Below, piece by piece: positions 36,418 through 46,133 of a stretch of DNA of 64,000 nt (within the stretch, counting starts at the first letter, position 1; each line of letters opens with the position of its first letter). A program made the position numbers and the translations under genes. Under the pieces are notes generated by a model, which was given only the letters and a program-made list of their open reading frames with translations, was not told the origin of the DNA and made no database searches. The stretch is from NCBI RefSeq assembly GCF_000409775.1, contig NZ_KE332395.1:62001-126000 (forward strand). The letters run 5' to 3'. Origin of the DNA: Litchfieldella anticariensis FP35 = DSM 16096 (GTDB lineage: Bacteria > Pseudomonadota > Gammaproteobacteria > Pseudomonadales > Halomonadaceae).

Positions 36418-37614
36418 TTAGGCTGTGGCTAGCGGGTGATGCACCAAGCGCCTGACCGCCAGCTCCACCCCGCGTAACTCGGCCAATCCTTTGAGGCGGC
36501 CGTAGAGCGGATAGCCGGGCCGAGTATCGCGGTGCTGGTCATCAAGGATGTGGTGGCCGTGATCGGGACGCAACGGCAGGCGTGGTCCGCCCTCGTGTTC
36601 GCGGCGCCGCTCTTCGTTCACCAATGCCTGGATCACGCCGACCATATCGACATCACCACTTAGGTGATGAGCCTCGTGAAAGGTGCGCGGGTCCGACGAT
36701 TCACGCCGCGTCGAGCGGAGATGGGCGAAGTAAATATGCGGCCCGAAGCGACGGGCCATCTCGACCAGATCAATGGATTCGCTAACCCCGTAAGAACCGG
36801 TACACAGGGTCAGGCCGTTGGCAGGGCTAGGGGCAACATCGAGGATCCACTGGGCATCCTCGGGGCTGGATACCACCCGTGGCAGACCCAGCATTGGTCG
36901 CGGTGGATCGTCGGGATGGATTGCCAGGCGAATGCCGACCTCCTCGGCTACCGGCACGACTGCCTTGAGGAAATTGCCCAGGTGAGCCCGCAGCCGTTCG
37001 GCGTCGATACCATCATATTCGGCCAGCACCTCGCGGAACCGCACCAAGGTGTAGTGCTCCTCGGCACCAGGTAGGCCGGCAATGATGTTGTTGATCAGTC
37101 GCTGACGCGCTACCTCGTCCAAGCCATCCAGATAGCGCCGTGCCTCGGCCTGCTCGGCATCGTCATACTCCTGCTCGGCACCAGGGCGCGCGAGTAGATA
37201 GAGATCGAAAGCGGCGAAGGCGGACTGTTCGAAACGCAGCGCCAGGCCGCCATCGGGGAGCTGCCAGGTCAGATCGGTACGTGTCCAGTCGAGCACCGGC
37301 ATGAAGTTGTAGCACACGGTGTCGATGCCGCAGATTGCCAGATTACGAAGCGTCTGCTGGTAGTTGGCAATATAGAGCGAGCAGTCGCCACTTTGCTTCT
37401 TGATGTCTTCATGCACCGGTACGCTCTCGACCACCGACCAGGTAAGCCCACTAGCCTCGATGAGGTGTTTGCGCTCGCTGATCGCTTCCACCGGCCATAC
37501 CTCACCATTGGGGATCTCGTGCAGCGCGGTGACGATGCCGGTGGCTCCGGTCTGGCGAATCTCGTCGAGTGTGATGGGATCGTCAGGACCGAACCAGCGC
37601 CAAGTATGTTCCAT
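36418..37614 (-). CDS. uxuA: Mannonate dehydratase UxuA
   Basis: A 398-residue TIM-barrel enzyme with the N terminus [20 protein letters not shown] (residues 2-21) and metal-site segments [19 protein letters not shown] and IYFAHLRS. It converts D-mannonate to 2-keto-3-deoxygluconate in hexuronate breakdown. It is the last gene of the leftward gntR-manD-rspB-dctPQM-uxuBA operon, 9 nt after uxuB. A second, enolase-family mannonate dehydratase lies in the same operon at 43145. Confidence 0.95.
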   Translation of the reverse strand: MEHTWRWFGPDDPITLDEIRQTGATGIVTALHEIPNGEVWPVEAISERKHLIEASGLTWSVVESVPVHEDIKKQSGDCSLYIANYQQTLRNLAICGIDTVCYNFMPVLDWTRTDLTWQLPDGGLALRFEQSAFAAFDLYLLARPGAEQEYDDAEQAEARRYLDGLDEVARQRLINNIIAGLPGAEEHYTLVRFREVLAEYDGIDAERLRAHLGNFLKAVVPVAEEVGIRLAIHPDDPPRPMLGLPRVVSSPEDAQWILDVAPSPANGLTLCTGSYGVSESIDLVEMARRFGPHIYFAHLRSTRRESSDPRTFHEAHHLSGDVDMVGVIQALVNEERRREHEGGPRLPLRPDHGHHILDDQHRDTRPGYPLYGRLKGLAELRGVELAVRRLVHHPLATA

Positions 37615-37623
37615 AGGGCTCTC

Positions 37624-39102
37624 CTAAGGTGACGGACGTTCGATATGCTGCAAGGCGCCCGACAGGCCTTCTTCCGTCAACGTCCGATAGACCGCCGTCA
37701 CCACCTCGGCAAAGCCAGGCCACTGGGCCAGCGCTGGCGGGAAAACGGCATCCACCGCGAGGAAGGCATCGACCAGTTGCGCGGGGGAATCGCCATGCTG
37801 CTCATGCAGTTTGGCAAAGGTGGCCGCCAGCGGGTCGTCCACGGGGTAAGCCGTGCCGTGTAGATCACGACCAGCGGTATAGCGGATCCAGGCCGCCACA
37901 CCCAACGCCGTGCAAGGAATCTCGGCGCCAACCTCAAGACGTGCCAGCGCGCCAAGCAGCCAACGTTGGGGCAACTTCTGGGAGCCGTCCATAGCGATCT
38001 GCTGCAGTCGATGGCGCAGACTGTCATTGGCGAATCGCTCGAGCAGCGACTCGGCATAGGCGGCAAGGTCGGTGCCTGCAGGCATCTTGAGGGTTGGTGC
38101 GGCCTCCTCGAGCATATAACGACGCAGCAGCGCCACCAGGTCCTCACGACTCACTGCCTCGAAGACCGTCTCGATACCCGCCAGGGAGCCCAGGTAGGCC
38201 AGCAGCGAATGGCTGCCATTGAGCATGCGCAGTTTCATGGTCTCGAAGGGCGCCACGCCGGTGACCATCTCCACACCATCGCCTTCCCAGGAAGGACGTC
38301 CCAGCGGGAAGTCGTCCTCGATCACCCACTGCGAGAAGGCCTCGCCAACCACGGCATTGGGATCCTCTACCCCCAATTCGGTCAGTCGGTCGAAGTCGTC
38401 CTCGGTCATGGCCGGCACGATGCGATCGACCATGCTGCAGGGAAAGGCCACTTCACGCTCGATCCACTCGGCAAGCTCGGCATCGCGGCATGCCGCCAGT
38501 TGAGTCACAGCGATCCGGGTGCGCTTGCCGTTGTCGGGCATGTTGTCGCAGCTAAGCACGGTGAATGGTGGAACTCCTGCAACTCGGCGGCGTGCCAACG
38601 CCTCGACCACGAGGCCCGGTGCGGTGCGAGGTGCCTCGGGATTGTCGATATCGGCGGCGATGGCTGGGTCGCTGCGCAGCAGCTGGCCCTCGGCCGGGCT
38701 CAGGAAATACCCCTTCTCGGTCACCGTCAGGGTGACGATATGCACGGCGGGGTCGGTCATCCGCGCCAGTAGTGCTTCAAGATCGCGCCCCCATCGGCCC
38801 GAACCGTTACGGCCGCTGAACATGACCTCTTCGATGACGCCGATCTCACGCAGGGTGACATGCTGGCTGCCGGCGTATTCAGCGACATGGTAGCGATAGC
38901 CAGCTTCGCGCAGCCCATCGACCAACGCCACGCCCCCGCGCAGGTTGGCGCTGCACACGCCCCACCCCAAGTCGCCACTACGCTGTCGATAGCGTTCCAG
39001 GTAGACCGCCTGATGGGCACGGTGGAAGGCGCCAAGCCCCAGATGAACGATGCCAATACGGCCGCTTCCCTCGGCCGCCGGCACATGTTGAATATCACTC
39101 AT
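37624..39102 (-). CDS. uxuB: Fructuronate reductase UxuB (mannitol dehydrogenase family)
   Basis: A 492-residue long-chain polyol dehydrogenase. The N-terminal IVHLGLGAFHRAHQAVY carries the family NAD-binding and substrate motif, and FPCSMVDRIVPAMTEDD and the catalytic Lys region MKLRMLNGSHSLLAYLG follow. It reduces D-fructuronate to D-mannonate, the substrate of UxuA. Gene spacing of 13 nt from dctM and 9 nt to uxuA indicates one transcript. Confidence 0.92.
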   Translation of the reverse strand: MSDIQHVPAAEGSGRIGIVHLGLGAFHRAHQAVYLERYRQRSGDLGWGVCSANLRGGVALVDGLREAGYRYHVAEYAGSQHVTLREIGVIEEVMFSGRNGSGRWGRDLEALLARMTDPAVHIVTLTVTEKGYFLSPAEGQLLRSDPAIAADIDNPEAPRTAPGLVVEALARRRVAGVPPFTVLSCDNMPDNGKRTRIAVTQLAACRDAELAEWIEREVAFPCSMVDRIVPAMTEDDFDRLTELGVEDPNAVVGEAFSQWVIEDDFPLGRPSWEGDGVEMVTGVAPFETMKLRMLNGSHSLLAYLGSLAGIETVFEAVSREDLVALLRRYMLEEAAPTLKMPAGTDLAAYAESLLERFANDSLRHRLQQIAMDGSQKLPQRWLLGALARLEVGAEIPCTALGVAAWIRYTAGRDLHGTAYPVDDPLAATFAKLHEQHGDSPAQLVDAFLAVDAVFPPALAQWPGFAEVVTAVYRTLTEEGLSGALQHIERPSP

Positions 39103-39115
39103 CGATATGTCTCTC

Positions 39116-40396
39116 TCATTGGCCCATCAACAGATTGGGAAGCCATAGCGAGACCGCCGGCACATAGGCCACCAGCAGCAGCACAGCGATATTGCAGACC
39201 AGAAACGGCAGAATCGCATACGCTACCCGCAACATCGGTAGATTGCCGATCCCCGAGACCACGAACAGGCACACCCCCACCGGAGGTGTGGTCAGGCCAA
39301 TCATCAGATTGAGTACCGCCATCACCGCGAAGTGCACCGGGTCCATGCCAACCCCGGTGGCCACGCCCAGCAACGCCGGAAACAGGATGATCAGTGCCGC
39401 GATGGTCTCCATGAACATGCCGACGAACAGCAGGATCAGATTAAGGATCAGGATCACCACGATGGGGTTATCGCTGATGGTCAGAATGGCATCGGCCACC
39501 ATCTGTGGAATCTGCTGGCTGGTCAGGATCCAGCCAAACAAATTGGCCAGGCCGACCAACAGCAACAACGCTGAGGAGGTCAGTACGGTATCGGTCAGAA
39601 TTCCCGGCAACTTGCGCCAGGAGAGCCCTTTATAGATGTACATGCCGACCACCAGGGCATAAAGACTGGCGACGATCGATGCCTCGGTGGGGGTGAAGAA
39701 GCCGCCGATGATGCCGTAGAGGATGATCGCCGTCATCAACAGTGCCCAGAAGGCGGTTCGCGCTTCGCGCAGCAGTTGCAGGAAGGGAACGCGCTCTTCC
39801 TTGGGGTAGCGGCGGCGCACGGCCAGCAGATAGGTGGTGATCATCATCGCCACCCCCAGCAGCAGCCCGGGGATAGCACCAGCCAGGAACATGCGCCCCA
39901 CCGACACGCCGGTAAGAGAGCCAGCAATGATCATCGGCACGCTGGGGGGAATGATCGGGCCGATGGTCGAAGAAGCGGCCGTGACAGCGGCGGCAAACGG
40001 TTTGTCGTAACCGGACTTTGACATGCCCGGGATCATCACGGCGCCGATGCTGGCAGCATCGGCCACCGCCGTTCCCGAGATACCACCGAAGATCATCGAG
40101 CCCCCCACGTTGGCCAGCCCCAGGCCTCCGCGAATATGACCCATCAGCGCATTGCAGAAACGCACGATGTATTCAGTGATGTTGCCGACGTTCATCAGAT
40201 TGCCGGCCAGTACGAAACCGGGAATGCACAACAACACGAAGGTGTCGATGCCTGCGTACATGCGCTGCGGCACGATGGTCAGCGAAATGCCTTCCAATAG
40301 CAGGTAGGCCAATGAGGAGATGCCTAGAGAGAAAGCGATCGGCACCCCGACAAGCAGCAATACCAGAAAGACGCTAAACAGTACGATCACTTCCAT
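39116..40396 (-). CDS. dctM: TRAP transporter large permease, hexuronate operon
   Basis: A 426-residue DctM-family protein of about 12 membrane helices, with GGSMIFGGISGTAVADAASI and FFTPTEASIVASLYAL motifs. Its ATG overlaps the dctQ stop by one base (TAATG at 40396), indicating coupled translation. Placement between a binding protein and uxuBA points to uptake of glucuronate, galacturonate, fructuronate or mannonate. Confidence 0.93.
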   Translation of the reverse strand: MEVIVLFSVFLVLLLVGVPIAFSLGISSLAYLLLEGISLTIVPQRMYAGIDTFVLLCIPGFVLAGNLMNVGNITEYIVRFCNALMGHIRGGLGLANVGGSMIFGGISGTAVADAASIGAVMIPGMSKSGYDKPFAAAVTAASSTIGPIIPPSVPMIIAGSLTGVSVGRMFLAGAIPGLLLGVAMMITTYLLAVRRRYPKEERVPFLQLLREARTAFWALLMTAIILYGIIGGFFTPTEASIVASLYALVVGMYIYKGLSWRKLPGILTDTVLTSSALLLLVGLANLFGWILTSQQIPQMVADAILTISDNPIVVILILNLILLFVGMFMETIAALIILFPALLGVATGVGMDPVHFAVMAVLNLMIGLTTPPVGVCLFVVSGIGNLPMLRVAYAILPFLVCNIAVLLLVAYVPAVSLWLPNLLMGQ

Positions 40397-40986
40397 TATC
40401 GCGTCTCCGTTTCGGCGGCCAGGGATTCCCCACGCCACAGGGCAACCAGCCCTTCAATGAACCCGATGGCGCTATACAGCAGTACCAGAGCGAACAGCAC
40501 CACAGTGGAAAGGAAGATATACAGCATCGGCACCTTCAGTGTGGGTGAGGTCTGCCAGGCACCAATCTGGGCGTACTGCCAGGCATAGGGCAGCACGATG
40601 AAAGCGAAGCCACCGACCAGCAAGCTCACCAACACCTGAAAACCGGCTCGCCCCCGTAGCCCCAACCAATGATGGAAAAGCTCGACATTGACGTGGCGAT
40701 TCTTGCGGATCACCACACCCGCCGATAGAGCCACCATGTAGATGAACAGGTAGCGCGAAAGCTCTTCGGTCCAAGCCGGCGAGAACGGCAGGAACAAGCG
40801 TCCCGCGATCTGCAGCAACACAGCGCCGGCGATGCCCACTAGTGCCAGAGTGGCAAGCCAGGTGAACAGCGTGTCGATCCAGCCAATCACGCGGCCGATT
40901 ACCCCGCCAAGTTTGGGGACCGTCGACATGGCTTCCAGGCCTTCGACGACCTGCTCGACATGCGGTTCTTGATCGGGAGATCCCAT
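40396..40986 (-). CDS. dctQ: TRAP transporter small permease, hexuronate operon
   Basis: A 196-residue protein with four hydrophobic helices and the family segment AWTEELSRYLFIYMVALSAG followed by NRHVNVELFHHWLG. A hydrophilic N-terminal extension of about 35 residues precedes the first helix. TGAGGA lies 8 nt before the ATG at 40986. It overlaps dctM by one base. Confidence 0.9.
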   Translation of the reverse strand: MGSPDQEPHVEQVVEGLEAMSTVPKLGGVIGRVIGWIDTLFTWLATLALVGIAGAVLLQIAGRLFLPFSPAWTEELSRYLFIYMVALSAGVVIRKNRHVNVELFHHWLGLRGRAGFQVLVSLLVGGFAFIVLPYAWQYAQIGAWQTSPTLKVPMLYIFLSTVVLFALVLLYSAIGFIEGLVALWRGESLAAETETR

Positions 40987-41031
40987 ACACGATCCTCATG
41001 CAGGACGCTCAGCCGTCCGATGGTGGAAAAT

Positions 41032-41055
41032 GGAGCGGATACGAGTACCCGCTCC
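41032..41055 (-). other. Intercistronic stem-loop between dctP and dctQ, hexuronate operon
   Basis: GGAGCGG (41032-41038) and CCGCTCC (41049-41055) form a 7-bp stem just past the dctP stop. On the minus strand it is followed by AUUUU, so it may act as a partial terminator or a message-protecting hairpin. This would raise binding-protein output over permease output. Confidence 0.6.
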
Positions 41056-41067
41056 GTCGGCTGAGGA

Positions 41068-42036
41068 CTATAGGTTCTGAATGGCCTCGAACAATTCCTT
41101 CTGTTCCTCGTTCAAGGATTCGAGGACGGCCGGTCGCGCCTTTTCGGCGAAGGCCTCGGTATCGACCTCGATGAACTCCATGCCACGCTCCTGCAGATCC
41201 TGCCTGAGACGCTGCTCATCCTTCTTGAACAACTCGGCCTCATAGGTCTGCATTGTTTCGGCAGCATTGAAGATCACCTGCTGCAAGTCCTCGGGCATGC
41301 TCTCGAGCTTATCCTTGCCGATCACCACATAGATCCAGCTACGCACGTGGCTGGTAAGGTTCACGTAATCCTGGACCTCGTAGAAGCTGGCGCTCTCGAT
41401 CAGGCTCAAGGGGTTCTCCTGGGCCTGGATGGTGTTCTGTTGCAGCGCCGTAAATACCTCGCTGAAGGCCATTGGCGTAGGGCGTGCACCGAGTGCTTCC
41501 CAGGTATCGACGAACAACGGCACATTGGGTACGCGCAGGCGCAGGCCATCGAGATCAGCAGGCTGACGAACCGACCGGTTGGAGGTCAGATGGCGCGGGC
41601 CGCGCTCGAACCAGGCCAGAGGCACCAGGTTGGTGCGCTCGGTAATCTGGGCCTCGATCTCATCGCCGATCTCTCCCTCCACTGCCTTATGCAGGTGTTC
41701 GGAGTCTCGGAAGGCATAAGGCACCGCCATCATTGCTGCCTTGGGCGCCCAATTCTGCAGGCTCTCACCGGTGATGGTCATGTCGGCGGTGCCTAGCTGG
41801 ATGCTATTGATGACATCCATTTCGGCGCCAAGCTGCTCGTTGGGATAGATCTGTACCTCGACACGACCATCGGAGTTGGCCTCGACCTCTTCCTTGAACT
41901 TCACCGCGGCCTGGTGCCAGATGTTCTCCTGGTTGGCGAGGTGGCCGAATTTCAGTGTGAAATCAGCGGCCAACAGGGCCTGGCTACTGAGGATGGCCGC
42001 CCCGAGGACGGTGCTGGTAATGAGCTGCTTGATCAT
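41068..42036 (-). CDS. dctP: TRAP transporter substrate-binding protein, hexuronate operon
   Basis: A 322-residue periplasmic protein. A signal peptide (about 1-22, ending QALLA) precedes DFTLKFGHLANQENIWHQAA, a typical DctP start. The ligand-site region LDGLRLRVPNVPLFVDTWEA contains the conserved Arg that pairs with the substrate carboxylate. AGGAGA lies 8 nt before the ATG at 42036. A sugar-acid substrate is inferred from the operon. Confidence 0.93.
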   Translation of the reverse strand: MIKQLITSTVLGAAILSSQALLAADFTLKFGHLANQENIWHQAAVKFKEEVEANSDGRVEVQIYPNEQLGAEMDVINSIQLGTADMTITGESLQNWAPKAAMMAVPYAFRDSEHLHKAVEGEIGDEIEAQITERTNLVPLAWFERGPRHLTSNRSVRQPADLDGLRLRVPNVPLFVDTWEALGARPTPMAFSEVFTALQQNTIQAQENPLSLIESASFYEVQDYVNLTSHVRSWIYVVIGKDKLESMPEDLQQVIFNAAETMQTYEAELFKKDEQRLRQDLQERGMEFIEVDTEAFAEKARPAVLESLNEEQKELFEAIQNL

Positions 42037-42106
42037 GGCGTTCTCTCCTGGCACTTGCTGTTGTGGGTATCAGTCAGTGAGGTCTTGCGAGCATGGGAGT
42101 GGCGCC

Positions 42107-43129
42107 TCAGGTGCCGATCTGGATCAGCACCTTGCGCGCCCTTTCAGGATGGTGATCGAGCATATCGATGGCGCCTGGCATCTCGTCGAATGACAGCCGG
42201 TGGCTGACCAGCGCCAGCGGATCGAGCCGCCCCGATGCCATCAACTCGAGCACCTCCGGAAACTTGCGGTTATTGAGCCGGGAACCGACCAAGGTCAGCT
42301 CCTTCTTGATCACTTCCAATTGCACCAGATCGCTGGGCGTGGGGTTGAAGCCAAGCAGGCCGATGCGCCCAGCCGGCGACGCCATTCTCAACATCTGCGG
42401 CAATAACGCCGGCACACAGGCAGCATCAGCGATCAGCGGTATGCCTTCCCCATCGGTCAGTTCGCTCACCGCGGCCTCGATATCGTCCCTCTGGCCATGC
42501 AGGGTACGGCTGGCGCCCAACTCGCGGGCGGTATCCAGACGCGCGTCGATCACGTCGGTGACGGTGATGTCCTCGATGCCCAAGGCACGGGCCATCTGCA
42601 GAATGGTCAGGCCGATCACTCCGGCACCGAAGATCAGTAGCCGATCGCCCGGATGGGGTTGCATGCGGCCGAGCACATTGGCAGCGATCGAGTAGGGCTC
42701 GACCAGTGCGGCAGCGTCCAGCCCCACTCCTTCCGGCAGATGGTGGACATTGGCGGCCGGCACGTTGACGCGCTCCTCGAAGCCGCCATTGCGGTGCACA
42801 CCGATCACCTCCAAAGCGGAGCAGACATTGGGCCGGCCAATGCGGCAGGGATAACAATGACCACAACTGATCACCGGATCGATGCATACCTTGTCGCCAA
42901 TGGCGATGCCGTCGACGCCCTCGCCCACGGCCTCGACGAGACCGGCGAATTCATGACCGGTGATGCGCGGGAAGCGCACGAAGGCGTTGTCGCCGTGAAT
43001 GATGTGCATGTCCGAGCCACAGATGCCGGCAAAGGCCACTCGTACCAGCACTTCGCCAGGCGCGGCCTGCGGCACATCGATATCGGTGATGCGGTAATTC
43101 AGCGGTGCACTTACCTGAAAGGCTTTCAT
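42107..43129 (-). CDS. rspB: Zinc-dependent alcohol dehydrogenase, RspB/L-galactonate dehydrogenase-like
   Basis: A 340-residue medium-chain dehydrogenase. The catalytic zinc site comprises Cys37 (GICGSD), GHEFAGLVE and Glu. The structural zinc four-Cys loop CGHCYPCRIGRPNVC is intact, and a Rossmann motif GAGVIGL is at about 166. RspB-type enzymes often sit beside RspA/ManD. A likely role is oxidation of a sugar acid (for example L-gulonate or L-galactonate) feeding the mannonate route. It lies 15 nt after the manD gene. Confidence 0.82.
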   Translation of the reverse strand: MKAFQVSAPLNYRITDIDVPQAAPGEVLVRVAFAGICGSDMHIIHGDNAFVRFPRITGHEFAGLVEAVGEGVDGIAIGDKVCIDPVISCGHCYPCRIGRPNVCSALEVIGVHRNGGFEERVNVPAANVHHLPEGVGLDAAALVEPYSIAANVLGRMQPHPGDRLLIFGAGVIGLTILQMARALGIEDITVTDVIDARLDTARELGASRTLHGQRDDIEAAVSELTDGEGIPLIADAACVPALLPQMLRMASPAGRIGLLGFNPTPSDLVQLEVIKKELTLVGSRLNNRKFPEVLELMASGRLDPLALVSHRLSFDEMPGAIDMLDHHPERARKVLIQIGT

Positions 43130-43144
43130 CGTTGGTTCACCTCG

Positions 43145-44356
43145 TTACCAGTGCCAGAGCGTGCCGTCCTCGAGCCGGTTGACCGGCAAGCTGGCACGTT
43201 TGTAGGGGTATTTCCTTGCCAGGTCCTCGTCGATATCGACGCCGTGCCCCGGCGTTTCACCGACCAGGAAATGGCCATCCTCGAAGCGGTAGTCGTGGGG
43301 AAAGACCTGATCGGTGATGGCTTCATGCGGCATGTGCTCCTGGATACCGAAATTGGGCACCCAGGTATCGAAGTGGATCGCTGCCCCCAGGCACACCGGC
43401 GACAGGTCGGTCGGTCCATGAAAGCCGGTGCGAATGTGGTAGAGCGCCGCGAAGTCGGCGACGCGTCGCATGTGGGTAATGCCGCCACCGTGGCTCAGCG
43501 GGGTGCGGATATAGTCGATCCACTGATTCTCGATCAGCTCGCGGTAGTCGTGGATAGAATTGAACACCTCGCCAATCGCCAACGGCGTGGTGGTGTGCTC
43601 GCGAACCAGCTTCAGGCTCTGCTGGTTCTCGGCCGGTACACAATCCTCCAGCCAGAACAGGTGGAAGGGCTCGACCGCCTTGCCCAGGCGTGCCGCCTCG
43701 ATGGGGGTCAGCCGGTGATGGACGTCGTGAAGCACATGCAAGTCGTCGCCAAAACGCTCGCGTACCGCAGTAAACAGCTTGGGCACATGATTGAGGTACT
43801 TTTCAGTGCTCCACACGTGCTCAGCGGGGAGTTCCGAGTCAGCCGGCTCGTAGCGCTCGCCTTCACGCTTGGCCACGCCATAGATAGTGGCGATGCCAGG
43901 CACCCCGCTCTGAACCCTGACCGCTCGGTAACCCTGCTTGACGTGCTTGTCGACCTCCGTGAGGCAGGACTCGATGTCCTTGCCGGTGCAATGCGCATAG
44001 GTCATCACCCGCTCACGGCTCTTGCCGCCGAGTAACTGATAAAGCGGCATGCCAGCCGCCTTGGCTTTGATGTCCCATAACGCCAGGTCCACGGCACCGA
44101 TAGCGGCCATGGTCACCGGCCCCCGGCGCCAGTAGGCACCGCGGTAAAGGTAGTGCCAGATATCCTCGATACGGCTGGCATCGCGCCCGATCAAGGTGGG
44201 AATCACATGCTCCTCGAGATAGGCGACCACGGCCATCTCCCGGCCATTGAGCGTGGCGTCCCCAATCCCGTAGATACCCGACTCGGTGACGATCTTCAGG
44301 GTGACGAAGTTGCGCCCCGGCGAGGTGACGATGAGATAGGCATCACTGATTATCAT
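43145..44356 (-). CDS. rspA: Enolase-superfamily D-mannonate dehydratase (ManD/RspA)
   Basis: A 403-residue enzyme. The N-terminal capping domain contains [20 protein letters not shown]. The barrel has the metal-binding series [20 protein letters not shown] and AIGEVFNS, and [14 protein letters not shown]. It follows characterised ManD proteins closely, dehydrating D-mannonate (or gluconate in low-efficiency members) to a 2-keto-3-deoxy acid. The ATG at 44356 aligns with the family start; the longer in-frame extension upstream does not. UxuA in the same operon performs the same reaction. Confidence 0.88.
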   Translation of the reverse strand: MIISDAYLIVTSPGRNFVTLKIVTESGIYGIGDATLNGREMAVVAYLEEHVIPTLIGRDASRIEDIWHYLYRGAYWRRGPVTMAAIGAVDLALWDIKAKAAGMPLYQLLGGKSRERVMTYAHCTGKDIESCLTEVDKHVKQGYRAVRVQSGVPGIATIYGVAKREGERYEPADSELPAEHVWSTEKYLNHVPKLFTAVRERFGDDLHVLHDVHHRLTPIEAARLGKAVEPFHLFWLEDCVPAENQQSLKLVREHTTTPLAIGEVFNSIHDYRELIENQWIDYIRTPLSHGGGITHMRRVADFAALYHIRTGFHGPTDLSPVCLGAAIHFDTWVPNFGIQEHMPHEAITDQVFPHDYRFEDGHFLVGETPGHGVDIDEDLARKYPYKRASLPVNRLEDGTLWHW

Positions 44357-44426
44357 GGCTGTTCCATCGCGGTGAAATGATGTGGAGACATGGCTGTTAT
44401 TTTCCGAGCTCGAATGGAAAAGCAAT

Positions 44427-45167
44427 TCATGCCGACTTCTCGTCGCCCGTGATGGGCAAGACCGACGAGCCATCGAACATGTCCGGGAAACGGCCTACCA
44501 AATCAGGCAGCGATTGCAGGATCTCGCGTTGATGAACGCGCATTGCCTGTGCTGCCGCGTCGGAGTCCCGGCTGGCGATGGCATCGACGATCATCTGGTG
44601 CTGATCGGTGAGCTTGGGAATGGGGGTCGACTCGGGAATGCTCAGGTAACGCACCCGGTCCAACTGTGCCTTGACTTCCTCGGTGACCCGCCATGCCGCG
44701 GTATGCCCCACCCCCAATGACAAGGCGCGATGAAAGTCTTCATCGAGCAGGAAGAAACGGTCGTAATCCCCCGTCTGCTCACAGCGCCGCTGACGCTCGA
44801 TCAATTCGTTGAGTTCGGCCAATACGCGAGGCTCGAGCCCCTGCTCAGCGGCAGCCTTGGCCACCGCGACCTCGATTGCCTCGCGCACGAAGCGAGCTTC
44901 GAGCACTGCCTGTTGCGAGATCTTCACCACATAGGTGCCACGCTGCGGGCGCACCTCGACCAGGCCCGCCTCCGATAGCCGAATGAAGGCCTCACGCACC
45001 GGCTGCCGACTCACCGAGAAGATGTCGGCCAGCTCCTTCTCGGACAACGCCTGCCCAGGCGCCAGCACCATACGAATGATCGACTGCCGCAACACACGGT
45101 AAAGCCGTTGGCGCACGGAGCCCTCGTCGCGGGTGTCGTGCCACAAGGATTGCAAGGTGGTGTTCAT
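44427..45167 (-). CDS. GntR-family regulator (FadR/FCD subfamily), UxuR-like
   Basis: A 246-residue regulator. An N-terminal winged helix-turn-helix (about 18-85) contains [20 protein letters not shown]. The C-terminal all-helical FCD domain (about 95-225) has metal-site His residues in [11 protein letters not shown] and HQMIVDAI. It heads the hexuronate operon and is presumably its repressor, answering to a sugar acid such as fructuronate or mannonate. Operator candidates lie 58-134 nt upstream. Confidence 0.88.
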   Translation of the reverse strand: MNTTLQSLWHDTRDEGSVRQRLYRVLRQSIIRMVLAPGQALSEKELADIFSVSRQPVREAFIRLSEAGLVEVRPQRGTYVVKISQQAVLEARFVREAIEVAVAKAAAEQGLEPRVLAELNELIERQRRCEQTGDYDRFFLLDEDFHRALSLGVGHTAAWRVTEEVKAQLDRVRYLSIPESTPIPKLTDQHQMIVDAIASRDSDAAAQAMRVHQREILQSLPDLVGRFPDMFDGSSVLPITGDEKSA

Positions 45168-45224
45168 GACGCGCTCATCCTGAATAGCGGTTGTCGACGC
45201 ACTGGCGCCGGCACCCTGATATGA

Positions 45225-45241
45225 CTAGTATGGTAGTATGG
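45225..45241. promoter_or_regulatory. Tandem TAGTATGG repeats upstream of gntR
   Basis: TAGTATGG occurs twice back to back (45226-45233, 45234-45241). The first forms the imperfect dyad ACTAGTATGGTAGT (45225-45238). It sits 58-74 nt upstream of the gntR start. The same 14-mer occurs at 56522 upstream of hmgL. Confidence 0.55.
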
Positions 45242-45290
45242 TAAAAAAAGAAAGCTACGCAAGCATAGATCGGCTTTTTCGCCTACGACC

Positions 45291-45300
45291 TTGGTATACC
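45291..45300. promoter_or_regulatory. UxuR/ExuR-like operator TTGGTATACC
   Basis: The perfect dyad GGTATACC within TTGGTATACC matches most of the enterobacterial UxuR/ExuR site TTGGTATACCAA. It lies between the leftward hexuronate operon (start 45167) and the rightward HAD gene (start 45444), so it could serve both. Confidence 0.6.
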
Positions 45301-45443
45301 TGGGGATATCGATTACACTGCAAGGAAAGGTTAAAGAACACTGTTCAAAAAAGAAGGAAATTGGGACTCAACTATGGGCGCAGGGAGCCGATAACTGTAA
45401 CACTGGGTTTATAAGCCCGTGAGTTGACCCGAGAGGTCCGGCG

Positions 45444-46121
45444 ATGAAGAAACCACATTGTCTGTTGTTCGACTGTGACGGTACCCTAGTCGATAGTGAG
45501 CCCCTTCTGGCTGCTGAAATGGCCACCAGCCTGACAAGGCTTGGCCTACCCTTCGCCCCCAGCGACTACATGGGCGAATTCCGCGGCGCCCGTTTCGTCA
45601 ATATCGTTACCGAGTTGCAGCGCCGTCATGGCGACGTCGACCCACAACGACTCAGGGACTCCGAAGCCGACATGCGTCGCAAGCTGGCCAAGCGCCTCGC
45701 CACCGAGTTGCAACCCCTCGAAGGTGTGCGCGATGCCCTCGATGCGCTGGCCCCCTATCCCCGCGCGGTGGTTTCCAACGGTCCCGAGAACAAGATACGT
45801 GCCGGTCTTCTGGCCACCGGCCTCAGCGACTATTTCGGCGACAAGCTGTTCAGCGGCTACACTGCCAACTGCTGGAAGCCCGACCCCTGCCTCTATCTGC
45901 ATGCGGCCAGTATCATGGGGTTCCGCCCCGATGAGTGTGTGGCCATCGATGATTCCATCGTCGGCGTCAAGGCTGCCTTGGCCGCCGGCATGATCGTGAT
46001 TCACCTCAACCGCTTTCCCGATGCCGAGATGACTCCCGATGGCGCCGTTGCCATCAGCAGCATGTATCAGCTCCCTACGATCGTCGCCAACCTGACACGA
46101 GAGCCGGCCCTCTTGTCGTGA
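45444..46121 (+). CDS. HAD-superfamily phosphatase, YieH-like (second copy)
   Basis: A 225-residue HAD hydrolase clearly paralogous to the protein at 22460. Motif I is FDCDGTLVDSE with Asp10 and Asp12, the VVSNGPENKIRAGLLATGL segment and CWKPDPCLY are shared, and the acidic pair is in CVAIDDSIVG. E. coli YieH dephosphorylates 6-phosphogluconate. This copy is divergent from the hexuronate operon and shares its control region. A role in trimming sugar-acid phosphates is inferred from family and position. Confidence 0.78.
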   Translation: MKKPHCLLFDCDGTLVDSEPLLAAEMATSLTRLGLPFAPSDYMGEFRGARFVNIVTELQRRHGDVDPQRLRDSEADMRRKLAKRLATELQPLEGVRDALDALAPYPRAVVSNGPENKIRAGLLATGLSDYFGDKLFSGYTANCWKPDPCLYLHAASIMGFRPDECVAIDDSIVGVKAALAAGMIVIHLNRFPDAEMTPDGAVAISSMYQLPTIVANLTREPALLS

Positions 46122-46133
46122 GACCGGCATAGC

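Noticed and set aside
42653-44035. A 460-residue plus-strand open frame opposite rspB and rspA
   Set aside because: It is a long antisense frame from strong GC-skewed codon usage; both minus-strand genes have full sets of catalytic motifs.
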